Positions 20,077 to 28,030 of a DNA stretch of 64,000 nucleotides are shown in pieces (position 1 is the stretch's first letter; each line of letters begins with the position of its first letter). The notes beneath the pieces are model-generated. The model worked only from the letters and a program-made list of their open reading frames with translations. It did no database searches and was not told the origin of the DNA. Made by a program: the position numbers and the translations under genes. Location of the stretch: positions 1 through 64,000 of the forward strand of contig JAHCJK010000005.1 of the NCBI GenBank assembly GCA_026184295.1, given 5' to 3'. This stretch comes from Planctomycetota bacterium (GTDB lineage: Bacteria > Planctomycetota > SZUA-567 > H5-PLA8).

Positions 20077-21282
20077 ATGCGAAAAGCCCGGCCGGCCGAA
20101 CATCCCGTCCCCGTCCTCGGCGACGCCGACTCCAAGGTCTCGCTCTGCGAACGCGTGCGTGAAGGCCTGCGCCTGCAGATCGTGCAGGGGCAGCTCAAAC
20201 CCGGCGACGCGGTGATGCCGGTTCGGCAGCTCTGCAAGGCGCTCAAGATCAACCGCGTCACCGCCGACCAGGCGATCCGCGACCTGGTGATGGAAGGGCT
20301 CCTGCGCAGCGAACACGGGCGCGGCGTCTTCGTGAACGACCTCTCGCCCTACCGCGTCGCGCTGCTCCCGCGGATGCGCTCCGAACACGCCGAAGCGCCC
20401 GGCGGCTACGCCGCGATGCTGGCCGCCGCGCAGGACGCGCTCACGCGCGCGAACGTGGTGGCGCAGATCGTCTTCCGCAAAGAGGGCGAACGCTTCGGCC
20501 CGTCGCTCGACGAGGCCCTGGCGCTGAACGCCGACGGCTACCTGCCCATCGGGATTCAGAACGAGGAATACCTCGCGCGGCTGGCCGAAACCGGCAAGCC
20601 GGTGGTGGCGGTGGACGCCGCGCCGCTGCGCTGCTCCTTCGACGGCGTGGTGCACGATTCGTTCCGCACCGGCTACCTGGCCGCGCGCCATTTGCTGGAA
20701 CGCGGGCACCGGCGCATCCTCTTTATCGGCTACGACCGCGGGCCGCATCCGGGGGATCCGACCGGGCGCGCGCGCATTCCGGAGCCCGACAGCGAACGCA
20801 TGGCCGCGGGCTTCGTCCACGCGCTCAAGGAGGCCGCCGTGCCGCGCGAGGAGGCGAAGTTCTTCGATTTTCTGCCGCGCGAAGGCGACGCGAAGTTCGC
20901 GCTGGCCCGCGACCTGCGCGGCGGCGCGTACACCGGCGCGGTGATGGCCCAGTCCCACGCGGAAGGCCTGAAGGCCCGGGGCGAACTGCCCGCCGAGCTG
21001 AGCGTCGTGATCACCGAAGCCGAGGCGGGTTCGGCTTCCGCGCGCGCGTGGACGCGCGTGGAACTGGACGAGAAGGAATTCGGGCGGCAGGGCGCCGCGC
21101 GGATGCTGCAGCGCCTGCCGAACGCGCGCAAGGGCCTGCCCGGGCCCGCGGGCGGATCGCTGATCACCATCGAACCGGTGCTCGTGGACGGCCCCAGCAC
21201 CCGGCGCGTCGGGCCGCCGCCGGAGCTGTACGAGTTCCTCAAGGCGCACCCCGAGGGCGCGCAGAAGGAGGTCCTGCGATGA
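20077..21282 (+). CDS. GntR-LacI chimeric regulator, candidate controller of the glycan locus
   Basis: 401 residues. A GntR winged helix occupies about 20-90 (RLQIVQGQLKPGDAVMPVRQ, then INRVTADQAIRDLVMEGLLR and EHGRGVFVND). The remainder is LacI-like and sugar-sensing (GYLAARHLLERGHRRILFIG near residue 200 is the typical strand-helix motif). It sits inside the operon whose promoter carries GGCCTAGGCC, and the convergent gene at 27674 has the same operator, so this protein is the most economical candidate to bind it. Its TGA overlaps the ATG of the next gene, with AAGGAGG upstream for that start. The ligand is probably a breakdown product of the glycan. Confidence 0.87.
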   Translation: MRKARPAEHPVPVLGDADSKVSLCERVREGLRLQIVQGQLKPGDAVMPVRQLCKALKINRVTADQAIRDLVMEGLLRSEHGRGVFVNDLSPYRVALLPRMRSEHAEAPGGYAAMLAAAQDALTRANVVAQIVFRKEGERFGPSLDEALALNADGYLPIGIQNEEYLARLAETGKPVVAVDAAPLRCSFDGVVHDSFRTGYLAARHLLERGHRRILFIGYDRGPHPGDPTGRARIPEPDSERMAAGFVHALKEAAVPREEAKFFDFLPREGDAKFALARDLRGGAYTGAVMAQSHAEGLKARGELPAELSVVITEAEAGSASARAWTRVELDEKEFGRQGAARMLQRLPNARKGLPGPAGGSLITIEPVLVDGPSTRRVGPPPELYEFLKAHPEGAQKEVLR

Positions 21283-22160
21283 AGACCCTGCTGGTGACCG
21301 GCGCGGCCGGACGGCTGGGAAGGGCGGTCTGCGCGGCGGCGGCGGGGCGGTACCGCGTCGTCGGCTTCGACCAGGCGGCCTGCGCGCCGGCCGAACACGT
21401 GCGCCCCGTGGCGGGCGACCTGCGCGACCCCGAGGCGCTCGCGCGCGCGGCCGAAGGCTGCGACGCGATCGTCCACACCGGCGCGCTGCTCGACCGCTTT
21501 ATCGGCAAGCGCCCGCGCAGCGAGTTCTTCGAGACCAACGTGACGGGGACGGACCACGTCTTCCAGGCCGCGCTCGCGCACGGCATCCGCACGGTGGTCT
21601 TTTCGTCCAGCACGGAAGTCTACGGGACGCGCTGGGAGGACTTCGGCGCGACGGTGATCGACGAGAGCCACCCGATCGCGCCGCAGACGATCTACGCGCT
21701 GACCAAGTTCCTGGGCGAAGGCATCGCGCAGAGCTACGCCGCGCGCCACGGCATCCGTTCGGCCTGCCTGCGCTACATGACCTTCAACGACAAGCCGCCC
21801 GAATCGATGAAGACGGGGCTGGTCGCGCGTTACCTGTGGGCGCGGGACGCGGCCGAGGCCAACCTGGCCTGCGTCGAGAGCGAGGGCTTCGAGCACGAGG
21901 TCTTTCTCGTCGGCCCGGAGACGCCGCTTACGAAGGCGGACGTCGTGGAAGCGGTCTGGAATCCCCAGGCGGTGCTGGAGCGCCACTGGCCCGGCAGCGT
22001 CGCGTTGCTCGCGCGCGCCGGCGTGAAGGTGGGCCCGAACGAACTTTACCCGGTCGTCTCCATCGCCAAGGCGCGGCGGATGCTCGGCTGGAAGCCCGCG
22101 TACACGTTCGCGGATTACCTGCGGCACGCGGCGGCGGCGTTGAACGAACAGGCGGCCTGA
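21279..22160 (+). CDS. NAD(P)-dependent sugar epimerase/dehydrogenase (extended SDR)
   Basis: 293 residues, extended short-chain dehydrogenase. The nucleotide-binding glycine motif is TGAAGRLG at residues 8-15. The catalytic residues are in FSSSTEVYG and YALTK (the YxxxK pair). Substrate-side sequence shows CLRYMTFNDKPPESMK. The family includes UDP-sugar epimerases and uronate dehydrogenase-like enzymes. In this context, oxidation of a free sugar or amino sugar to an acid, ahead of the ammonia-lyase-like fusion, is a reasonable guess. The start overlaps the regulator's stop (ATGA), with AAGGAGG at 21265-21271. Cytoplasmic. Confidence 0.82.
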   Translation: MKTLLVTGAAGRLGRAVCAAAAGRYRVVGFDQAACAPAEHVRPVAGDLRDPEALARAAEGCDAIVHTGALLDRFIGKRPRSEFFETNVTGTDHVFQAALAHGIRTVVFSSSTEVYGTRWEDFGATVIDESHPIAPQTIYALTKFLGEGIAQSYAARHGIRSACLRYMTFNDKPPESMKTGLVARYLWARDAAEANLACVESEGFEHEVFLVGPETPLTKADVVEAVWNPQAVLERHWPGSVALLARAGVKVGPNELYPVVSIAKARRMLGWKPAYTFADYLRHAAAALNEQAA

Positions 22161-22171
22161 AGGAGCGTGGC

Positions 22172-23701
22172 ATGAAGACGGCGATCGGCGGTCCCGACGT
22201 GGTCCAGCCCACCGGCGCGTACAGCGCGGGGGTTCGCGCGGGCGATTTTATCTACGTCGCGGGCCAGGGCCCGCTCGATCCGGCCACGGGCGAGATCGTG
22301 GGCGCGGACATCGAGGCCCAGACGCGCAAGACGCTCGAGAACGTGCGCGCGGTGCTGCGCGCGGCCGGCGCGGAGATGGACGCGTGCGTGAGCGTGACCG
22401 TGCACCTGGCCGACATCGGCGAGTTCGAACGCTTCAACCTCGTGTACGAGACCTTTTTCGCGGACCCGAAGCCCGCGCGCATCACGGTGGCCTCGGGCCT
22501 GGAAGGCATTCGCGTGGAGATCGGCGCGGTGGCCTACAGCCCGATGCGGCGCGCGGAGCAGGAGACGCCGGGGGTGCTCGCGCGCCTGGGCGTGCGCCCG
22601 CTGGTGAACGCGATGGGTTCCTACACCAAGTACGGCGGGCAACTGCTCGCGCCCGAGGCGCTCCAGGCGATGAACGAGGCCGCCGCGTGCAGCCTCGACC
22701 TGCTCGACCTTCAGCGCAAGGCCGGCGCGTACATCGCGCGGCGCCTGGGCGTGGAAGCCGCCTTTGTCAGTTCCGGGGCCGCGGGCGGGCTCTTCGTCGC
22801 CATGGCCGCGTGCCTGGCCGGGACGGACGTGGAGCGCATCGAACGCCTGCCGCGGACCGACGGCCCGAATGAGTGCATCGTGCTGCGCGCGCACCGCGAG
22901 TACTACCACCAGGGCCTGCGCGCCGCGGGCGCGACCGTGATCGAGGTGGGCGGCGAGGACGGGGCGAGCCTGGACGAGCTGCGCCGCGCGCTGAACGACC
23001 GCACGGCCGCGCTGGTGTACTACGCCTCGCACGAACGCAAGGGCCGCATCGCGCTCGAGGACTTCGTCGCCTGCGCCCGCGCGCTCGGCGAACGCCTGGG
23101 CCGGCGCATCCCGGTGATCGTCGATTCCGCCGCGGAGATCCCGCCGGTGGAGAACCTCACGCTTCCCCTGCAGCGCGGCGCGGACCTGAACGTCGTGAGC
23201 GGCGGGAAGCAGCTGCGCGGGCCGCAGGGCTCGGGCCTGGTGCTGGGCCTGCGCGGTCTGATCGAGGCGTGCATCGCGAACGGTTCGCCCAACGACGCGA
23301 TCGGCCGCCCGTGCAAGGTGACGAAGGAAGAGATCGCGGGCCTCGTCGCGGCGCTCGACCGCTTCCTGGCGCTCGACCACGCCGCCGAATGGCGCTCCTG
23401 GGAGGCACGCTGCGCGCGGATCGAACGGGCGCTGGCCGGCGTGCCGGGCCTGCGCGCGCGCGCCGGGCAGGTCGGCGAAGAGGAACACTTCCGCCCGATC
23501 CTGCCGTGCGTGCGCATCGCGTGGGACCGCGAGGCCTGCGCGAAGTCGCCCGAGGCCGCCTGGGCCGAGCTGACGCACGGCGACCCCGCGGTGCTGCTGC
23601 GCCTGGCCGGCGACGCGCTGGTCTACAGCCCGCAAGTGCTGCCCGAATCGCAGGACGAGATCGTGATTGCGCAGGTCCGCTCGGTCCTGCGCCAACCCTG
23701 A
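22172..23701 (+). CDS. RidA imine deaminase fused to SelA-like PLP-dependent lyase
   Basis: 509 residues in one uninterrupted frame. Residues 1-124 are a complete Rid/YjgF domain (PTGAYSAGVRAGDFIYVAGQ, then PARITVASGLEGIRVEIGAV), keeping R103 and E116, the counterparts of E. coli RidA R105 and E120 used for imine hydrolysis. From residue 130 the chain is SelA-like (VLARLGVRPLVNAMGSYTKY), with the aspartate D318 (IVDSAAE) and the PLP lysine K346 (SGGKQLRGPQGSG). SelA-like family members include D-glucosaminate-6-phosphate ammonia lyase. Such beta-eliminations release an enamine/imine, which RidA would hydrolyse to keto acid plus ammonia, so the fusion makes chemical sense. AAGGAG precedes the ATG. 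Substrate inferred: an amino sugar acid. Confidence 0.88.
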   Translation: MKTAIGGPDVVQPTGAYSAGVRAGDFIYVAGQGPLDPATGEIVGADIEAQTRKTLENVRAVLRAAGAEMDACVSVTVHLADIGEFERFNLVYETFFADPKPARITVASGLEGIRVEIGAVAYSPMRRAEQETPGVLARLGVRPLVNAMGSYTKYGGQLLAPEALQAMNEAAACSLDLLDLQRKAGAYIARRLGVEAAFVSSGAAGGLFVAMAACLAGTDVERIERLPRTDGPNECIVLRAHREYYHQGLRAAGATVIEVGGEDGASLDELRRALNDRTAALVYYASHERKGRIALEDFVACARALGERLGRRIPVIVDSAAEIPPVENLTLPLQRGADLNVVSGGKQLRGPQGSGLVLGLRGLIEACIANGSPNDAIGRPCKVTKEEIAGLVAALDRFLALDHAAEWRSWEARCARIERALAGVPGLRARAGQVGEEEHFRPILPCVRIAWDREACAKSPEAAWAELTHGDPAVLLRLAGDALVYSPQVLPESQDEIVIAQVRSVLRQP

Positions 23702-23717
23702 CAGAAAGGAACGCCGC

Positions 23718-24392
23718 ATGCCCCGCTGGAACTCCGACGCCGAACTCTTCGAACTGGTCGAGAAGGAACTGCGCACCGCGCTGCTGTGCGACGCGATGGA
23801 CGGCCTGGGCCGCCTGAACCAGGCGATGGAAGAATGCATCCGCCCGATGCAGCCCGACGCCGCGCGCGTGATCGCCGGGCGCGCCGCGACGGCGCTCTTC
23901 GTCGATGTTCACTACCGCCGCGCGAATCCGTACGAGTTCGAGATTCCCTACGTGGACGCGCTGAAGCCGGGCGACATCGCGGTCGTGGCCAGCAACCGCA
24001 GCCGTTCCAACGGCATCTGGGGCGAACTGATGTCCACTGCCGCCCAGTGCCGCGGGGCGAAGGCGACCGTCACCGACGGCATCTGCCGCGACTTCCGCCA
24101 GATCGTGGAACTCGGCTTTCCCGTCTACTGCGCGGGCCTGAAGCCGCAGGATTCCGCTCCGCGCGGGATGCTGACGGAGCACGCCGTGCCCGTGCGCTGC
24201 GGCGGCGTGCTGGTCAACCCCGGCGACCTGGTGGTGATGGACATCGACGGCGTCTGCGTCGTGCCGCGCGAGATCGAAGCCGAGACGGTGGCTTCGGCGC
24301 TGGACCGCGCCAGCCGCGAGAGCCATTCCAAGCGCGAACTGCTGGCCGGCGCCCTGCTGAGCGATGTGTACGCGCGCCACGGCGTGCTGTAG
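23718..24392 (+). CDS. RraA-like aldolase (HMG/KDG-type oxo-acid aldolase family)
   Basis: 224 residues of the RraA/HMG-aldolase family. The diagnostic motif is WGELMSTAAQCRGAKATVTD followed by GICRD: the Arg and Asp at the end bind the metal and the carboxylate of the substrate, and their presence points to an aldolase or decarboxylase rather than the RNase E inhibitor. It follows the RidA-PLP lyase by 16 bp (AGAAAGGA upstream of the ATG). In the pathway I propose it would split the 2-keto-3-deoxy acid into pyruvate and an aldehyde. Cytoplasmic; metal-dependent in known members. Confidence 0.83.
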   Translation: MPRWNSDAELFELVEKELRTALLCDAMDGLGRLNQAMEECIRPMQPDAARVIAGRAATALFVDVHYRRANPYEFEIPYVDALKPGDIAVVASNRSRSNGIWGELMSTAAQCRGAKATVTDGICRDFRQIVELGFPVYCAGLKPQDSAPRGMLTEHAVPVRCGGVLVNPGDLVVMDIDGVCVVPREIEAETVASALDRASRESHSKRELLAGALLSDVYARHGVL

Positions 24393-24455
24393 GCTGTGGC
24401 GGGTGGCTCGGAGCGGGACGTCGGGCAAGCGCGGCCGCGCGGGAGGCCTGCTGCC

Positions 24456-25568
24456 GTGGAATTCTACTTCTGCGAGACCTGCGGCAAGCGCGTGACCGGG
24501 AAAGACCTGGAAGCGGGCCTTGCGCGCAACAAGAAGCTGAACGGCGTCTTTTGCGCGCAGTGTGCGGCCGGCGTGATGACCATGGAGACGCTCCCGGTCA
24601 GCGAGGCCGAGGCGCGCAAGGTCCTGGCCGAGGCCGCCGCGAGCGAGAAGCCCGCGCCCGCGCCGCCGACGGGCGAACAACCGGCCGCCAAGAACCGCCC
24701 GCCGCGCTCCGCGGCCAAGGCGCAGCATAAAAACGAACGCGCGCGCGAGCGCGCCGGGCAGGCGGTCTGGCTCTACATGGCCGTGGGCCTGGTGGTGGCG
24801 CTGGCGGGCTTCTTTCTGTTTCTAAAAAGAGAGGACCGGCCCGCGGAGCGCACCCACGCGCCCGCGCCGCCGGCCAAGCCCGTTCCGCCGGCCGTGGAGA
24901 CGAAGCCCGAGCGCGTAGTTTCGCAGCCGCCCGTGCCGCCCGCTCCGCCTCCGGCGCTGCCGGTTCCGCCCGCGCGCATCGAGAAGACTCTCGAGCCGCC
25001 CGTGGAAGCGAAGTCGCCCGAGCCGGTGGTGGCGGAAGCCAAGAGCCCCGAGCCCGCGGTGGAAGCGAAGACCCCCGAGGCGATCGTTGAAAAGCCGCCC
25101 GAAAAGCCGCCGGCCGAGGCGCCGCCGCGGCCCGGCGCGTGGGTGGCGCTCTTCAACGGGCGCGACCTGACCGGCAGCCAGAAGGGCAAGAAGTCCGGCA
25201 GCGTCGGCGTCGCCAACGGCGCCTTTCACGGCGATCCCAGCGCGAGCGCGGACATCGTGTTCCCGCTGCCCGCCGCGAAGAACCTGGACATCGCCTGCGA
25301 AGTCTACGCGGAAAAGGACGTAAACATCGACCTCACGACGCCCTTCGGCAGCCTGGTGATCAACGGCGGCGCGCGGGATTTTCCCGCCGGCCAATGGGTG
25401 GCGATCGAGATCTCGGTGCGCGGGAGCCACATCAGCGCGCGGCGCGGCCAGGAAGCCATGGACTGCGACGAGAACTTCAAATCGCAGGCCGAGACGATGC
25501 GCTTTTATTTCCGCAAGGACGCGAAGCCCGGGCGCGTGCGCGGGCTGAAGGTTCGCACCGTCGAATAA
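24456..25568 (+). CDS. Membrane protein: N-terminal zinc ribbon, one TM helix, Pro-rich linker, LamG-like domain
   Basis: 370 residues from a GTG start with GGGAGG 9 bp upstream; an upstream in-frame GTG at 24396 adds only disordered residues. The N-terminus is a zinc ribbon (C6, C9, C33, C36). A single membrane helix follows near 108-130 (VWLYMAVGLVVALAGFFLFL), then about 100 residues rich in Pro, Glu and Ala with repeated EAKSPEP units. The C-terminal 140 residues are a DUF1080-like beta-sandwich (GAWVALFNGRDLTGSQKGKK). The ribbon is thus cytoplasmic and the sandwich outside the membrane. The same ribbon pattern occurs in the proteins at 34964 and 41942. Last gene of the operon; role perhaps glycan sensing. 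Confidence 0.72.
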   Translation: MEFYFCETCGKRVTGKDLEAGLARNKKLNGVFCAQCAAGVMTMETLPVSEAEARKVLAEAAASEKPAPAPPTGEQPAAKNRPPRSAAKAQHKNERARERAGQAVWLYMAVGLVVALAGFFLFLKREDRPAERTHAPAPPAKPVPPAVETKPERVVSQPPVPPAPPPALPVPPARIEKTLEPPVEAKSPEPVVAEAKSPEPAVEAKTPEAIVEKPPEKPPAEAPPRPGAWVALFNGRDLTGSQKGKKSGSVGVANGAFHGDPSASADIVFPLPAAKNLDIACEVYAEKDVNIDLTTPFGSLVINGGARDFPAGQWVAIEISVRGSHISARRGQEAMDCDENFKSQAETMRFYFRKDAKPGRVRGLKVRTVE

Positions 25569-25570
25569 CG

Positions 25571-25607
25571 CGCGCGGATCGAAGGCCCGGGGCCCTCGAT
25601 CCGCGCG
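25571..25607. terminator. Bidirectional hairpin between convergent genes
   Basis: CGCGCGGATCGA (25571-25582) pairs perfectly with TCGATCCGCGCG (25596-25607) across a GC-rich 13-nt loop. It lies 2 bp after the stop of the plus-strand operon and 24 bp before the end of the minus-strand gene at 25632. No T-run follows on either side, so termination may be weak or factor-assisted, but the position between convergent units fits. Confidence 0.65.
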
Positions 25608-25631
25608 AACACGTCCTTGAACTTTCCGCGA

Positions 25632-27674
25632 TCAATCGAAGTTGGTGATCTGGTCTTCCGACGGCCCGCCGGTGTAGTCCTTGCTCGGCCCCTGAATCTC
25701 GATCTCCTTGTTCACCGGGCCGGCGACGATCTCGGCGAGCTTGACCTTGGCGGCGGTCAGGTCTTCGGGGTTGTTGGTGAAGTGGAATTCGCGGAACGGC
25801 GCATCCCCGCCGCTCTGGCCGATGGAGGTCATCTTCTTGACGACGGCGTCGGCGGCTTCGGCGTTCTTGGCGCGGGCGAGCAGGATGTATTCGTAGTCGT
25901 TCACCGAATTGCGCCAGAGCTTGAGGCGGTGCGAAGGCAGCGCGCCGGAAAAGCCCATGGTCGCGCCGCTGTACACGCAGTTGTCGGCCAGGCCGCCGGA
26001 TTCCTGCTTGTTCGGGTCCGCGGAATCGAGGCCGAGCTTGAACATGATCTGCCCCACCAGGCCCATGCGCGCGTGGACGTACCCGCGGCTCTGGCAGCCG
26101 ACGTAGGACGAGGCGATCTCGTCGTTGCCCGTCGTCCCGTAGGTCATCATCTTGATGCCGGGGCCTTCGTAGTCTTTGATCTGGTGCTGCGCGCCGTTGA
26201 TGTGCCCCCAGTTGATGACCCAGTGGTCCACGGCGCCCTTGAGGTACTTGTCGGCGTGGTCGCGGTCGTAGGCTTTGTCCTTCACGCAGCCGGTGGGCTT
26301 GCCGTCGGCCTTCAGGAAGGTGCTGCAGTGCCAGTGGCCGATGTCGATGCGGTTGACGACCTGGACGTTCTTCTCCTTCGCGCCGGCAAAGGCCCAGCGG
26401 TTGACGTTGAAGAGGTAGCCCAGGCCCATGTAGTCGGGCCCGTCGGTCGGTTCGTCCAGTTTCCAGGGCGACGTGTTGCGTTCGCCGCGCCCGCCGAAGC
26501 CGCTGGGCTTCTGGTTGCTGTACAGTTCGAAGCGCGTGCGCGTCCAGCCCTTCTCGGCGATGTGGGTGATGTACTGTTCGGCGATGGCCTTGTACGAGTC
26601 CTCGAAGACCTTCAGCTTCGCGTTCTTGCCCGGGCCGTCGGGGATGGTGGTCTTGAACGGGCGGAAATCGAACTGCTTGTTGGGATCGCTCTCGCAGTTG
26701 TACGGGTAGTTGATGTTGAAGCCGAGCGTGAAGTGCGCGGGGGGCGCGCCGAACTTGTTGGCCTTGCCGTTCAGGATGTCGCCGAAGCGGTCGTCCCATT
26801 CCTCCCAGCTCATCACGCGCGCCTTCTCGCCGGAGCCTTCGACCGGGGCGCAGTACTTGGGGTTGCCGCGCTGGCTGTGGTAGGGCAGCACGTTCACGAA
26901 ACAGCGGTGGTCGGCGGCGAGCTTGAAGACCTGCAGGTCGATCTGCTTCGATTTCTCCGGCGTCTTGACGGCCGGCTGGCCGAGGCCGTTGCCGTTCAGG
27001 TAGGCGGTGGCGCCGAACTTTTCGCTGGGCATGCCGTAGTCGAGCAGGTCGAAGGCGTAGGTGGGGGCGTCGGGGAGCGCGAAGCCGAAGACGGTCAGTT
27101 CCAGGTTCAGCGCGGCCAGTTCCTTTTCGCCTTCCATCACGTGCAGGGTGCCCTTGTGGAGCCCGGCCTGCGCGTCCTTGGGAATCCAGACTTCGAAGAA
27201 GAGCACGCCCACCTTGTTGTCCGGCTTGGGCAGGCCCTCGAAGGACAGCGGAATGTCGAAGCGGGTGATGCCTTTCACGCTGCCGTCGAGCGGGACGATC
27301 AGGTCCGGCCCGAGGCCCGCTTTGACGTGGTTGACGTACGCCAGCACGCCGAACGAGGCGCGCTCGGCCGGGATCGTGCTGGGGCCCTTCAGGTCGGACA
27401 TCTTGGCCGCGAAGCCCTTGCCCGCCTGCGGGATCACCACCTGCACGGCCACGTCTTCGTTCTTGGCGCCGTAGAGCTTGATCGTTTTGGTCGCGGCGTC
27501 CCAGTGGAGGTTCTTCTGCTTGCGCGGGCCGAAGTCGCCGCCCGTGACTTCAAAGCAGGTGCCGTCGGGCTTGATGCCGTAAGCATCGCCGACGACGAAG
27601 AGGTCTTCCGCCCAGGCGGCCGCGCCGGCCAGCATTCCCCACGCGAGCAAGGCCACCGTGATCGTTCGATTCAT
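25632..27674 (-). CDS. Secreted DUF4091 / GH123-like glycosidase
   Basis: 680 residues with a signal peptide (about 1-23, MNRTITVALLAWGMLAGAAAWA). The C-terminus has the DUF4091 hallmark (SHRLKLWRNSVNDYEYILLA). The middle looks like a TIM barrel of GH123 type, and the N-terminal 200 residues are beta-rich. GH123 enzymes remove beta-N-acetylgalactosamine, though many DUF4091 members have untested activity. AAAGGAG precedes the ATG at 27674; a longer frame upstream runs through the promoter and hairpin and is not coding. Its promoter cassette at 27743-27715 matches the one at 16618, so it shares control with the heparinase-like operon, to which it is convergent. Confidence 0.75.
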   Translation of the reverse strand: MNRTITVALLAWGMLAGAAAWAEDLFVVGDAYGIKPDGTCFEVTGGDFGPRKQKNLHWDAATKTIKLYGAKNEDVAVQVVIPQAGKGFAAKMSDLKGPSTIPAERASFGVLAYVNHVKAGLGPDLIVPLDGSVKGITRFDIPLSFEGLPKPDNKVGVLFFEVWIPKDAQAGLHKGTLHVMEGEKELAALNLELTVFGFALPDAPTYAFDLLDYGMPSEKFGATAYLNGNGLGQPAVKTPEKSKQIDLQVFKLAADHRCFVNVLPYHSQRGNPKYCAPVEGSGEKARVMSWEEWDDRFGDILNGKANKFGAPPAHFTLGFNINYPYNCESDPNKQFDFRPFKTTIPDGPGKNAKLKVFEDSYKAIAEQYITHIAEKGWTRTRFELYSNQKPSGFGGRGERNTSPWKLDEPTDGPDYMGLGYLFNVNRWAFAGAKEKNVQVVNRIDIGHWHCSTFLKADGKPTGCVKDKAYDRDHADKYLKGAVDHWVINWGHINGAQHQIKDYEGPGIKMMTYGTTGNDEIASSYVGCQSRGYVHARMGLVGQIMFKLGLDSADPNKQESGGLADNCVYSGATMGFSGALPSHRLKLWRNSVNDYEYILLARAKNAEAADAVVKKMTSIGQSGGDAPFREFHFTNNPEDLTAAKVKLAEIVAGPVNKEIEIQGPSKDYTGGPSEDQITNFD

Positions 27675-27714
27675 GGGATTCGCTCCTTTACCTGCGCCGC
27701 TGCCTCGTTGAAGA

Positions 27715-27743
27715 GCCACCTCAAAGTGGCCTAGGCCTTTATA
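27715..27743 (-). promoter_or_regulatory. Second copy of the promoter-operator-5' hairpin cassette
   Basis: Read on the minus strand: -10 box TATAAA (27743-27738), then GGCCTAGGCC (27737-27728), overlapping a stem-loop made of GCCACT (27730-27725), loop TTGA and GGTGGC (27720-27715), with one T-G wobble. The cassette at 16640-16668 has the same order and spacing, and both are preceded by TGGTG. The arms keep base pairing while the loop and one arm base differ, which points to selection on structure. A -35 box is weak here. It drives the DUF4091 gene at 27674. Confidence 0.72.
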
Positions 27744-27766
27744 CACCAGCTCACGCGGGCGAAGGC

Positions 27767-27787
27767 ATGAAATCTATACGATTTCAT
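27767..27787. promoter_or_regulatory. Perfect 8-5-8 inverted repeat, candidate operator
   Basis: ATGAAATC (27767-27774), a 5-bp spacer and GATTTCAT (27780-27787) form a perfect inverted repeat in the 356-bp region between the divergent genes at 27674 and 28031. It lies 24-44 bp upstream of the -10 box of the minus-strand promoter, a position where an activator could act. No T-run follows, so it is not a terminator. No second copy was seen. The rest of the region (27788-28030) holds no recognisable gene. Confidence 0.5.
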
Positions 27788-28030
27788 AACCATTTTCTTT
27801 ACATCATATTATGCGAATACTATTGCTGGGCGTGAGTGCTTTGGGACGGCGACCGTGGCGAACGCTGCGGGGATTTGGGGTGGACCGGAAAGGCCCCTGC
27901 CACGCGGATCCGTGCTTCGAGAAGAATGAAACAGGTGCAAGGGCGGTGCATTGCTTTCCAAGCTCCGGTGCTACCATGCTCGCACGCGCGCGGGTGGGTG
28001 CCTGCCGCGCGTGTATCGAACGGAGGTTCT

